This document shows positions 1 to 9,379 of a stretch of DNA of 64,000 bases, piece by piece. Both the position numbers and the translations under genes were made by a program. Numbering within the stretch: the first letter of the stretch is position 1; each line of letters opens with the position of its first letter. The notes beneath the pieces were generated by a model that searched no databases, had not been told where the DNA came from, and saw only the letters and a list, made by a program, of their open reading frames with translations. Origin of the DNA: Aricia agestis (Eukaryota > Arthropoda > Insecta > Lepidoptera > Lycaenidae); NCBI RefSeq assembly GCF_905147365.1, contig NC_056428.1, forward strand, positions 38,669,001 through 38,733,000. Reading direction: 5' to 3'.

Positions 1-395
1 AAACGTTTTCTTCACACGAAGAGTGTTACCACTGGGCAAAGTACCGGAAGTTCGAGGCATCGGTGGCTCTCCCTCTTTCTGTTGTAAACTGTCAGCGACC
101 ACAAGAAAAGCGCGGAGGCCTATTGACATTCTTTCTGGGGTCAAAATGATTTTGATCGGACGACCGACCATCAGGAGATCGAAGACGATTTCTCGCATGG
201 CGAAATCGAGTCGCTCTTGAGCTATGAATTGGATGATTTTGACGAATATGTTGAGTGGTGTATCTCTTGGTACGACGCCTTTCGATCCCTTAGGGAAGAG
301 GGAATTGACGATGCTCTGTAGGCGCGATTGAGTCGCTGAGTTGCTCTCGCATTTGATCCTTATCATGTACACCCACAGTAAACGGTATAGTGATT
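1..395 (-). CDS. fry: furry coding exon (residues 476-607), runs off the window
   Basis: The acceptor is TTTATTTCAG|AATCACTA. The exon encodes SLYRLLWVYMIRIKCESNSA, RLQSIVNSLFPKGSKGVVPR and MSIGLRAFLVVADSLQQKEG, ending at GNTLRVKKTF on position 1. These are among the most conserved Furry sequences between insects and vertebrates. The exon is open to the window edge, so its 3' border is outside. Confidence 0.96.
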
Positions 396-3300
396 CTGAA
401 ATAAAGACCAAAGCAGAGTGATAAATCGAAGTTTTAACATTGACTAGAAGAAAGAAAATATGTAAGTGTCGTTATAATATGTTTAATGAAGTAGAAGCTG
501 TATTCTTTTAAAATATGTTTACAAATGGCCGAGGCCAAGAAAATGTGACGAGTTAAGACTCGATATTATATTAATATAGGTATGTCACAATGTTACTTAT
601 AAATTTTTGCTAGCTGTCATTGTAACCCAAATGCGCTTAAAGTGGGTTTTTTAAGACATTATCCATTAACTTCAATTCCAAACAGTTTTTACTATATGTG
701 GCTTGTAACTTACCAAGAGCGACACGACACATCTTCGGGTCTCTGTTTTTCAGATGCGACAGGCACATGGCAAGAAAGCAATGCCAATTGGCTAGAAAGA
801 ACTGCTTCTGCGAGACACAAAGTAGGCAAGTGACCAGAGGGAACAGAGCCAGGCGATGTTTGGACTTGGTACTGGCGTCTAACGTATGACTGTATAGCAT
901 TTCGACGAAATTCTTCAAACACGGCACGTTCACTTCGTTCTTTACAGTCTGTAAAGAAATTGTTAGTTATTCGATCGATGTTAATGTTTAAATGAATTGT
1001 TGTGTAGAATATGACGCTGAAAATTATGACTTCAATAAAATAATAATATGGAAGAAACACAGAAGTAATACTTACAATGATTTTTTTCCTATTAGATAGG
1101 TTTTATAAATCAATATTTATGTTATCTTTTAATTTTTCTTAGCTACATGTTTCTTTCAAATCTCGAAACTAGGATGTTTCTAATTTTAACCAGTCAATTC
1201 TCTTATCTTAGTCAAAGACTAAAACAATACAGACCTTCGGCTTTTAAATAGAGAGTTTTTGTCAAACTTAATTCGGTCAACCCCAAGTTTTATTTATTGA
1301 GAAGAATTCGTTTCATTTCATCACATTTTATTGAGAATAATTAAATGATTACTCACCGCCGCAACAGGCACTAATATCTCCACAAACAATCCAGCTAGGG
1401 CATGTCTGATGTCTTTATCCTTCACTTCAACAAAGTACTGACCACACTCCTGTAGAAACTGAAACGACGCTTCAAACTCCTCTATCGGAACCATCTTCAC
1501 TCGGAAAAACTTCATACCCATTAGCAGAGAGATGATACTTTGTGTTGTGTGAGGCGAGGGTTCACGACTTTTCAGCTCCTGTTTAACAATAATAAGATGA
1601 GTAAATTGTCTAGACATCAATTGAACAAACGAAAACCTACTTCTTTGACTAGATGTATTTGCCCATCTATACATAATATTATGTATTATTAAACAAAGTC
1701 GCTTTTTTCCCTCATATCCCTTTGTTCCCTTTAATCTTTAAAACTACGCAACGGATTTTGATGATTCTTTCAATGTTAGATAGCCCATTTATCGAGGAAG
1801 GTTATAGGCTATATTTTATCACGCTAAGGCCCGATTCGACCAAACTTGAAGTTACAGGAGTATAACTATCATGAGAATAATTTTACTCCTTTAATTTACT
1901 CTAGGGTATTATCGTTTGCATTTTACCAAGTTACTCAAAGAGTATGAAATAAAATGTCAATTATAGTTCACAATGACACCGACCGTGATAGTTGAACCCT
2001 GTTGTGCAACTATTCTCAGTTTAATATTTACTCCACCAAAATAGCCCGAGTAAATATTTACTCCCGTGAAGTCCCGTGTAATTACCTTATTCTTGGATTA
2101 GAAGTTGGAAAAACGCAAAACCAGCTTACTCTTAGATTAGGAGACAGTTATACTCGAGTAAAATTTTACTCCAGTTTGGTCGAATCCGCCCTAAGACTAA
2201 TAGAAGCGAAGAAATAGAGGAAAATGTGGAAGAAACGGGGAAAATTATTTGAAAAAGCTAACTTGGATGCGCTTATCTCAGGAACTACTGGTCCGATTTA
2301 AATAATTATTTCAGTGTTAGATAGCCTTTCTATTGAGGAAGGCTAAAGGCTATATTTTATCACGCTAAGACTAATAGGAGAATGTGGAAAAAACGGGGGG
2401 AAATTATTTGAACGGGCTTATCTCGCGAACCACTGGAGCAATTTTTATGTTATTTGGCACAGATAATAAGTAGACCATGTGAAAGATCAAAGGCTATGGA
2501 TTCTAATCATTTTTTCAGTGGCTATATATTTTATACCCGTGCGACGCCGGGGCGGGTCGCTAGCATCAAATACGATGAACCGTTTAAATGCATGAATGAA
2601 AATGAAAGCAGAAATCAAACAATACATTTTCAGAAATTTTTTATTCTGCACATTGGTCTATTTGATAATTTTGGCAAACAACAAGACTTTTTTTATTTAG
2701 GGAAAATTATAATTTAGTAATGTAAGCGTTGATACTCACTTTTAGTTCAGCTGTAAACCTCTTCTTGACTGAGGCGAATCTGGACTGTGCTAGGACGCCG
2801 ATGACTTCCGCGTACAAGTCGGCTATGATATGCACATTCGCCGCATTGGGATTTGATTGCAAGCTGGAATAAAATTACTACTATATTCAAACTCCCGTTA
2901 GGTTAAGAGACTAGGCCAGCAAAAAAGTTCTACACTAAACATAAGTAAAGCTGGCCGTTTTTTTTAAAATTCACACATACAAGACACAATTCACGAGCCG
3001 TCTATTAATTTAAATGACATGTTTGGAGTCATAATTCGTGAGTAGAAAAAAATCTTGGATAAAATAAAACCCAAGATAGCATGTATGCTATCTTATGCAT
3101 GCAAATGCTTAAAAATTACTGAGACCACTACAGTGGCCTCAGTAAATATGCAACAAGTATTGAGGCCACTGTAGTGGCCTCATTTATTATTAAGGTAGTG
3201 GACTTTACGATTACTGATACTACGTATTTATATGCGCATATCGAAATACACTTCGATATCTTTCTTACATGATTTGTCGACTGGTTGTGCACTACACCAA

Positions 3301-6300
3301 TTAAAAAAAACCAGCCTCTCTTTACTATTCACAGCCGTCATACTATTTATTAACACTTAAAAATGCGTACCCTTCCTTATAATTGAACCGCTTGAACGCC
3401 ACATTCTCGATATACTGCACCAGGTCCTCGTGGCCTGGGTGGAAGGGCAGCTGCTTCAGCACCTCAATGAGGGCGAGACAGAACAGGAACTCGACAGCCA
3501 GGTCTCGCCTCTCCGCCTGGAGTTCCTCGCAGCTCCTCTCAACTGTCTCCGTGCCGGCACCGCTGCCTGATACTATGTAGATTATGCTGGAAACGATATC
3601 AAGGATAGATTTTGATCGTTTTTAAAATGCTTAATGGCAATTACATGATATGATGGTCATAATAAATAAGGTAAGAAATAGCCATTCAATCTTTCTTTTA
3701 GCTGTATATGGGCATCAACCTTTCTCTATGTCAGTCTACAGTCTACACTCTACAGGGTCTTTGATTTTCTGGGTTTATTTCGGTTTTTGGATAATGTTGT
3801 CCTATCCCTATGACTGTCAACTTTCCTTAATCAGTGTGGCTATTATTGTAAAGGCACAACTCTGCGAATCTGGATGGGGCAATAAACGCATATATATAGT
3901 ATCTACTAATGACGAGCGTGTCTCCATTCGCACAGTCCTCCCCCTATCGTCCGACCAAGAGGCTTAGAAATCGAATATTGCGAATTCTCCCTTCATTTTT
4001 GTGGAGCGATCTTATAATGTGCGTGGTCTACAGCTCAACAAAGAACTAAGAATTATAATCACCTCTTATTCCTCAAATCCTGATGCGGCTTCTTGGCTTG
4101 TTCGTTGAGCTGCTGAGAGTCAGCCATCTGTCGCTCCAGCCAGCCGAACAATGCCCGCAGCAGCGACGGCAGACAATGCTCAGCCACCGTCCCAAACGCT
4201 GATAGTATCTGATCAAGCTGCGGATCCTCGCCCCTTTGTAGGGTCTTGTTGAGAGGTTTCTCCTAAAAATAATATATTCATGACATAAATAAAAATATAC
4301 AATAGACACATGTCTATTGTATATTTTTATTACTCCATAATGTACGTTTCATGAGTATAAGCATTTATATTCATGAAACGTACATTGTGGAATACATATT
4401 TATTATTCATATCAATATACTAAGAAACAAAACCATTTCAGTCGTTAGTTGCCTCAATGTTCTGCGTCTGAAGACTTCTGTTGTTCAGTGGTTAGCGGAC
4501 GGCGCTCAAGTAGTAAGTCGCGAGTTCGAAATCCACCGAGATGTAAGATGTCTAAATTCATAGATGGTCCTGTTAAGCATTTGAGTATTGGCCCACAAAA
4601 ATAATTTGGTGTTGAGTAATGAATGCAGTCTTAATCTAAATAATCTAATGAATGTGACTGCATTCATAACTCAATACGTAATTTTTTCTCAGATAATACA
4701 CAAATCCTTAACAGCATCCAGGTATTAATATGGACTGACTTTTTCATGGGTAACAAACAACTAACCAGCGGCTCAGCCATGACAGCCTCCATCTTCCTCT
4801 CAGCCTGCACCGTAAACTCGGTGAACAGAAGCCTCATCACGAACTCCCCAGGTCTCTCTGTGTCCGTCGTCAGCACGGGGCCCTTGTGAGTGCCCCATGG
4901 CAGCATTGAACCTGGGGAGAGAATGATAATTTGATGAAAATGAAATTGGGCACACACTATAGATAATATTGAAGAGAAATAAAATAAGTCCTGAAGAGAA
5001 ATAATTAAGTTGGAGAGTTATACTGCTCGACTAGTTTAAATAATTGCTTCAATATTGTCCGTTTTATGAACCTTGTTGTAGAAAGTTTTAAATCTATTCA
5101 ATAGCATTTTGATTATGTATGGTCAAAATATTAACCAATTAACGATGCTATGGACTATAATAAACTTCTATAAAAAATTCAGAAACTGAACATAAGATGC
5201 CTCAATATTTGAAAGCAAAGTGATCATAATGATTACAGACATAGTTTAAAAACATCTAAGGCAGTTTTTCCCAACCTTTTTCAGCCATGGACCCCCAGGA
5301 AGTCAAGCACAGTTTTCACGGACCCCCTTAATAAAACAAACAGCAAAAAATCGGATTACGTATGGTCCAGAGATGACACCGTGGACCCCCAAACAAATAC
5401 TCGCGGACCCCCAGGGGTCCGCGGACCACAGGTTGGGAAACACTGATCTAAGGTAATTAAATAAAATAACATGTGTGAGTATGTGTGCTTGTAAAAGATT
5501 TAACTGCGCTACTATGATTTTAGGCTTAGAATAAATACACTAGATCCATTATCACTACACGATTAGTATAAGCTAAAATCTAACCATGTATCCCACTGAA
5601 CAACTGAAGTATACGATTGATCATCATGACATTATACTAAAACTGTAGTTTTATTATGCCTATAACACAACCAGCCACATAGGCGGCGCTAGGATTACTG
5701 AACAGAAATATATTGTTATAACGAATGAAGCCACATAAGTAAGCTTAGCAGTCTAATACGCTAGAATTCTAAATTATATCAGACTTTATCATCATCGCGC
5801 GTTAGTCGTATATGGGGGTGCCGTTGGATAGGTTTTTTAAAAATATTATGAGTGTTCATACATCATTTACTGATTTAGGGATCCATTTGTAAAATATCAA
5901 GTTTCAAAGCGGAAAAAATCGTTAGAGTCCAATGTCGCTCTACCAGCAAAACGGTTGCCTCTGGAAATGTGAAAAAATTCACAGGAGTAGGAAATATGAT
6001 AAATAAATAAAAATACGGCTGAGGGGACTTCATAAGCTGATTGAGTAATAGTCGACCAACTAAAAAAATATTCGTCGAAGTATAAAGGAACTTTTGGTTC
6101 AAATTCCTTTTTAAACGTAACTGAGATGATGTTGTTAGTAGTGTAAAACACGTTATAAATGTACATTCATTGAACATACAAACATTATCAAAAACTAACC
6201 CTATATTGCGCGTGGCCCGACACGCACTTGGCGGGGTTTTTGCGTTTACTTTATATAAGCGAAATAAATAATAGCGTTTTGGACTTTTATAGCCATTTGG

Positions 6301-8960
6301 CTAATCTGTAGGTAAGCCATTTGTAAAAAAAACCTCACCTCTAGTAGAGACCAGAGACGCTAACGTGCTGCCGACCGCACGTATATCAGGAGGTCCTATA
6401 CTCTTGTCCAGGGTTGATTGGTACCCATCACCACCTTCGCCCATATGGGTGAAGTCTGTAGTGTCGTGACGCTGGGGCTCCGATAGCACACTGCCCTCGG
6501 ACTCCGCCTCGCTGGACACCATCGATGATGGGGCTTCTTCGGCCCCTGATGCTGAAAAGAGAATAAGAAATAAAATAAAAAATATTTTATTCAAAATGGG
6601 TAGATACATATTATACAGGGTGTAAAAAAACTAAGTGATAATACTTTTGGGTGTGTACTATGTATGCGCAGATGTGCTCCTTGTAGAAAGTTCACCTTTT
6701 TTGTGATTTTGAGCGTCACGAGTTTCCCCATACAAAAGCGAAAAAAAATTTGATCTTTCAGCGCTGCTACTTTAACAGTATTTATTATATATACGGAACT
6801 CATACACACCCTAAAGAATTATTACTTAGTTTTGTTACGCCCTGTATATTTTTTTAACATGGAATCGACAATGAAGCCTACTTCCGGTTAAGTACGGAAA
6901 CTAGCCTGGCGAGAAGAGTCATTAATATCCATAACTAATATTATACTTAAATGCAAAAATGTCTGTCTGTTAGCTATCTGTCGAGACGTCTGTCTCTGTA
7001 AAATTTGTTAACTCCTCACACCTAAACCTCTGAATAGATTTTGATGAAATATGGAGATACTCTGAACTCCGGGAGAAGACAAGTTATTATCCAGGAAAAT
7101 TTATAGTTCCCTCACGATAAGCAAGTTTCGGCGCATAGGAGTTGTAAATTTAATATTATGCTAAATAAAACACTCTTCTGGCACACAAATACTATTAACA
7201 CAAAATTATTAATCAATTTGTTACAAACATTCAAGATCGAGACTGTTTCTCTTAGATCCAAAAGGACTTAAGGATTTCAAGAGTTTTTTTACACTCATTT
7301 TATATTAACACTTCTCACGGCTTCAACACATTGGCTCAATATCATGGTTATTTTAGTAATGTTCAAAGTTGTGCGGCGTGCGCTTATCACTAGGAAAACG
7401 CTGTATTATTTACTACCGACCAAGGAATAACTACAAGTACAACATTTAGGTATAGTGCGACCAGGGTGATTATGTGTCCCTGGCAACTATATATTAAACC
7501 TTCGCTAATCCGGCCCCTGGCTAGTCCGGCGCCTCTTGTAATCCGACATGCCAATCACTGGTTAATTTAGGTACATAAACATTATTTTGGCTAATCTTTA
7601 TTCACCTGAATAATTTGTTAGAATGCACGTAACGGTTAAGGTTTCAGTTTGTTGATAAAAACCTAGCTTTAGGAAAATGATTTGTAGTCCATATAAAACC
7701 TTATCATTATGATTTTAAGGTAGGTATAAAAATCTAGGAAGTACTCTATAATCCGACACGGCCATGCAAAACGCTTGTCGGATTAACGGGTTCTACTGTA
7801 GACTTTTTTATTGTTTTTTGTCAGTATTCAATAAATAGTTACAAAAGTAATTGACATATTATTACACAGAATAACTATTATTTATTTCCTATTTCCTCGA
7901 AAATGTATTTGTACCCACTAGTATAATATTAATATATAATATTTTTATCTGAGTACTCAATACTAAAATGATATGTTCAATACTAAATGATATGTTTCGG
8001 TCTGAAAGGATAATAAAACGGCATGAATTTATCAACTTTAGCGGAAACATTATTTTAATTATTTCAGTTTGGTTAATGTTATCTTAACAAAAGCTGCAAT
8101 CAGCTGGTGACCTTTATTTTTAGTGTCATGTAGTAGTAAAATATTTGCCACATGTTGGTGTTCCGTTTAGTCAATCGATATTTTAGGGTTCCATACTCAA
8201 AGGGTAAAAACTAGACCCTATTACTAAGACTTCGATGTCTGTCTGTCTCCAGGCTGTATCTCAAGAACGGCTACAGCTAGATTTATGAAATTTTCACAGA
8301 TTGTGTATATCTGTGGCCGCTATAGCAACAAATACTAAAAACAAAATAATTAAATAAAGGGGGGCTCCCATACAACAAACGTAATTTTTTGCAATTTTTT
8401 GCGCGATATCAATAATGGCAATAGGTAGGTACTTAAAATGTTCACAAAATACTCAATTGTATTGATACTTTAATAATAATTAATAAACTTTAAATAAAAT
8501 AAATTATTAAATAAAATACAAAAATATACATCTTTTACCTATTTTTGCTCTATAATGGTACGGAACTAGAGTTCACTGTAAAAGTAGCACCGTTGAAAGA
8601 GAAACTTTTTTTACTTTTGTATGGGAAAATTAATGACGCGGCGCTTGCCCATACCAATCACAAAAAAAATTTTGCTCTTTCTCCGTTACTATTTTCACAG
8701 TGAACTCTATATAAGGGACACATACACAAACTAAAGTATTATCACTTAGTTTTGTTACATGTTGTATAAGATTTCAAAACAGGGAAACAACACCGCTAAG
8801 TGTTTTAAAAGGCTGATGGCCCTCAGAATGTTTTGAATTAAGAACATGGTGACATATTGATATTCCATACTTAAAAATGCTAGTACATACCCAAAACTTC
8901 TTCTGGGTGGCCATCGGATGGTATGGTACTCATCGAGTCCGACTCCTCTGAAGTCATCAT
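1..8960 (-). CDS. fry: furry (fry) N-terminal coding region, gene overview, 3' partial
   Basis: Furry is a very large HEAT/ARM-like scaffold protein. In Drosophila it binds and activates the NDR kinase Tricornered and shapes wing hairs, bristles and dendrites; the vertebrate homologue FRY acts at microtubules and spindle poles. Nine exons on the minus strand join in one frame with GT/AG borders: 8960-8891, 6551-6339, 4911-4766, 4262-4063, 3586-3371, 2863-2740, 1578-1357, 948-714 and 395-1 (1,821 coding nt, 607 codons). The product matches the conserved Furry N-terminal region, with stretches such as FVMRLLFTEFTVQAERK, CLPSLLRALFGWLERQ, NEVNVPCLKNFVEMLY and RDTPLNIFVKIIQFIAQERL. The start at 8960 has an in-frame TAA upstream. 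Known Furry proteins are about 3,000 residues or longer, so most of the gene lies beyond position 1. The family call is from memory of conserved motifs, not a search. Confidence 0.95.
714..948 (-). CDS. fry: furry coding exon (residues 398-476)
   Basis: The borders are CTTTACAG|ACTGTAAAG and GCTCTTG|GTAAGT. The product includes TVKNEVNVPCLKNFVEMLY, KHRLALFPLVTCLLCVSQK and HCFLAMCLSHLKNRDPKMCR. It ends one base into a Glu codon that the next exon completes. Confidence 0.95.
1357..1578 (-). CDS. fry: furry coding exon (residues 324-397)
   Basis: The borders are GTTAAACAG|GAGCTGAA and GCGGCG|GTGAGT, and the exon holds exactly 74 codons. It encodes ELKSREPSPHTTQSIISLLM, MKFFRVKMVPIEEFEASFQF and KDKDIRHALAGLFVEILVPV, a hallmark stretch of Furry. 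Confidence 0.95.
1667..2563 (+). mobile_element. non-autonomous Helitron in a furry intron, interrupted by a MITE
   Basis: The left end is TCTATACATAATATTATG and the right end is a hairpin around CGACGCCGGGGCGGGTCG followed by CTAG at 2560-2563, the TC...CTAG form of Helitrons. A second copy near 31,548-32,010 confirms the family. Within the element a unit of about 150 bp is repeated (TTTTATCACGCTAAGACTAATAG recurs). It carries no coding capacity. A 364-bp MITE splits it at 1828-2191. Confidence 0.75.
1828..2191. mobile_element. PIF/Harbinger-like MITE nested in the Helitron
   Basis: Imperfect terminal inverted repeats (GGCCCGATTCGACCAAACT and, reversed, GGGCGGATTCGACCAAACT) are flanked by TAA at 1825-1827 and 2192-2194. 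The related copy at about 31,859 reads straight through this point (CACGCTAAGACT), which gives the empty site. A three-base TAA duplication and a GG(G/C)C start fit PIF/Harbinger. There is no transposase. Confidence 0.75.
2740..2863 (-). CDS. fry: furry coding exon (residues 282-323)
   Basis: The borders are TTCCAG|CTTGCAAT and CTAAAA|GTGAGT. It encodes LQSNPNAANVHIIADLYAEV then IGVLAQSRFASVKKRFTAEL, matching the conserved region of the family. It ends on a complete codon. The intron downstream holds the Helitron and nested MITE at 1667-2563. Confidence 0.94.
3073..3094. repeat. perfect hairpin, 10-bp arms, 2-nt loop
   Basis: AAGATAGCAT and ATGCTATCTT are exact reverse complements separated by GT, in the intron between the furry exons at 2863 and 3371. 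Confidence 0.8.
3116..3182. repeat. pair of quasi-palindromes sharing GAGGCCACT..AGTGGCCTC
   Basis: Two 22-24 bp units (3119-3142 and 3161-3182) are each nearly self-complementary and are also inverted copies of one another, 18 bp apart. They sit in a furry intron. They may be the remains of a small MITE or a fold-back duplication. Confidence 0.7.
3371..3586 (-). CDS. fry: furry coding exon (residues 210-282)
   Basis: The borders are TTTCCAG|CATAATC and AAGGAAGG|GTACGC. The product includes ERSCEELQAERRDLAVEFLF and CLALIEVLKQLPFHPGHEDL, among the best conserved parts of Furry. The exon is more GC-rich than its introns. It starts with one base and ends with two bases of split codons, in phase with its neighbours. 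Confidence 0.94.
4063..4262 (-). CDS. fry: furry coding exon (residues 144-210)
   Basis: The borders are TTTTTAG|GAGAAACC and AATAAGAG|GTGATT. It encodes EKPLNKTLQRGEDPQLDQIL followed by EHCLPSLLRALFGWLERQ, a helical stretch typical of the Furry family. It ends two bases into a codon completed by the next exon. The donor is slightly off consensus (GTGATT). Confidence 0.93.
4288..4331. repeat. perfect hairpin, 21-bp arms, 2-nt loop
   Basis: The arms 4288-4308 and 4311-4331 are exact complements around CA. The hairpin starts about 25 bp from the acceptor of the furry exon at 4262, on the intron side. Confidence 0.9.
4335..4390. repeat. inverted repeat, 20-bp arms with 1 mismatch, 16-nt loop
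   Basis: CCATAATGTACGTTTCATGA (4335-4354) pairs with 4371-4390 with one mismatch. It lies directly next to the hairpin at 4288-4331. Confidence 0.85.
4476..4560 (+). repeat. tRNA-derived SINE fragment
   Basis: An A-box-like TTCAGTGGTTAGCGG and a B-box-like GAGTTCGAAATCC lie about 35 bp apart, as in tRNA-derived SINE heads. The extra A in the B box and the lack of a closed acceptor stem argue against a working tRNA gene. It is in a furry intron. Confidence 0.5.
4766..4911 (-). CDS. fry: furry coding exon (residues 95-143)
   Basis: The exon runs from CTCCCCAG|GTTCAATG to GCCGCTG|GTTAGT. It begins the conserved Furry N-terminal domain: GSMLPWGTHKGPV, then RPGEFVMRLLFTEFTVQAER and KMEAVMAEPL. 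The frame continues into EKPLNKTLQRGED in the next exon. A hAT MITE lies in the intron upstream (5262-5445). Confidence 0.94.
5262..5445. mobile_element. hAT-type MITE, 184 bp
   Basis: The terminal inverted repeats are CAGTTTTTCCCAACC and, reversed, CAGTGTTTCCCAACC. A perfect 8-bp duplication ATCTAAGG flanks it at 5254-5261 and 5446-5453. CAG ends with an 8-bp target duplication define the hAT superfamily. The body is rich in GGACCCCC repeats. It lies in the furry intron between the exons at 4911 and 6339. Confidence 0.9.
6339..6551 (-). CDS. fry: furry coding exon (residues 24-94)
   Basis: The acceptor is TTTTCAG|CATCAGG and the donor ACTAGAG|GTGAGG. The exon encodes an acidic, Ser- and Gly-rich, probably disordered segment (GAEEAPSSMVSSEAESEG, then GPPDIRAVGSTLASLVSTR). 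It starts by completing an Ala codon and ends with one base of a Gly codon, matching its neighbours. It is the common acceptor exon for both proposed N-termini. Confidence 0.9.
6612..6848. mobile_element. MITE with TATACAGGG(T/C)GTAA ends, copy 1
   Basis: TATACAGGGTGTAAAAAAAC at the left matches the reversed right end TATACAGGGCGTAACAAAAC. Insertion at TA is likely. Related copies are at 8565-8768 and 41744-41935. It lies in the furry intron upstream of the exon at 6551. The superfamily (Tc1/mariner-like, from the TA target) is an inference. Confidence 0.7.
6928..7147 (+). mobile_element. Helitron fragment, TCCATA..GTCTGTCTG family
   Basis: It starts with TCCATAACTAATATTATAC and carries the family blocks AATGTCTGTCTG, TTTTGATGAAATATGGAGATAC and GGCGCATAGGAGTTG. 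The CTAG end is lost. This is a diverged, 3'-truncated copy of the most frequent repeat in the window. Confidence 0.7.
7490..7800. mobile_element. possible pogo/Tigger-like MITE
   Basis: The left side has AACCTTCGCTAATCCGGC and the right side, reversed, has TACAGTAGAACCCGTTAATCCGAC. The shared CTAATCC / TTAATCCGAC block resembles pogo-type ends. The match is imperfect and the target duplication is not clear. Confidence 0.4.
8170..8420 (+). repeat. dispersed repeat (GGGTTCC..TCTGTCTGTCTCC type)
   Basis: The segment contains TAGGGTTCCATACTCAAAGG, GTATCTCAAGAACGGCTACA and GGGGGGCTCCCATACAACAA, blocks I recognise from repeats common in Lepidoptera, related in style to the one at 26,050. No ends or coding potential are visible. 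Confidence 0.5.
8565..8768. mobile_element. MITE with TATACAGGG ends, copy 2, left end lost
   Basis: The right end (ACTAAAGTATTATCACTTAG then GTTGTATA) and the subterminal GTTCACTGTAAAAGTAGCA match the copies at 6612 and 41744. The outer left repeat is missing. Confidence 0.6.
8891..8960 (-). CDS. fry: furry coding exon, initiator (start MMTSEESDSM)
   Basis: The exon opens at 8960 with two consecutive ATG codons and encodes 23 residues rich in Ser, Glu and Asp, then one base of a split Ala codon. The donor is TTTTGG|GTATGT on the minus strand. Reading upstream in frame from the ATG gives a TAA within 7 codons, so translation should start here. The split codon joins correctly to the exon at 6551. 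Confidence 0.85.
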
Positions 8961-9005
8961 TTTTAAACTCGGTGTATATTACTATATGCTCATAGAGTTA
9001 GCAAA
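8961..9005 (-). other. furry 5' UTR part of the first coding exon
   Basis: A pyrimidine tract followed by CAG gives a strong acceptor just upstream of 9005 on the minus strand. The 45 bases between it and the ATG contain stops in the coding frame, so they are untranslated leader. A noncoding exon must lie further upstream; I could not identify it. Confidence 0.6.
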
Positions 9006-9341
9006 CTGAAAAAAAAAACAATAAATTAAAAAATATCATCAATTTAACACAAGAAAAAAAAGGGAAACAAAATACTTTAATACCAAGATTACCAAGTGTT
9101 TTGTTTTTACCATTTAAAAAATGTTGTAGAGTTATTAATTTTTGTACTCCTTACTAATAAAAAAAATATACAGCATGATATTATTATGCTTCTATATTCA
9201 TAGTCCAATGTCTTTCTCAATTAAGTCACTTTTCAAATGTGCCAGAAAAAGACAAACGGACCTTGTACAATTAGCGCTGTAGAATATTATTATTTGTAAG
9301 GAGATAATTTATAACATAATCAGTAACATCCAAAACCTTAC

Positions 9342-9379
9342 CTTTTAAGTTGGTAGTATTCCAGTATTCATCATTATTC
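9342..9379 (-). CDS. fry: candidate alternative furry exon, 38 nt
   Basis: This small exon is bounded by an acceptor ATTGTAG|GAATAATG and a strong donor AAAAG|GTAAGG. With the two bases carried over from the candidate exon ending at 11941 it reads without a stop (TNNDEYWNTTNLK plus one base). It ends in phase 1, the same phase as the exon at 8891, so it can join the exon at 6551 and make an alternative N-terminus. Joining it to the exon starting at 9005 gives an early stop, so the two would be mutually exclusive. It could instead be a noncoding leader exon. Confidence 0.5.

Noticed and set aside
637..1060. Several overlapping frames on both strands starting at 637, 642, 698 and 710
   Set aside because: All but the furry exon frame (714-948) are shadows or read-through into introns.
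4471..4540. A working tRNA gene
   Set aside because: The B box has an extra base and no acceptor stem closes; it fits a SINE head.
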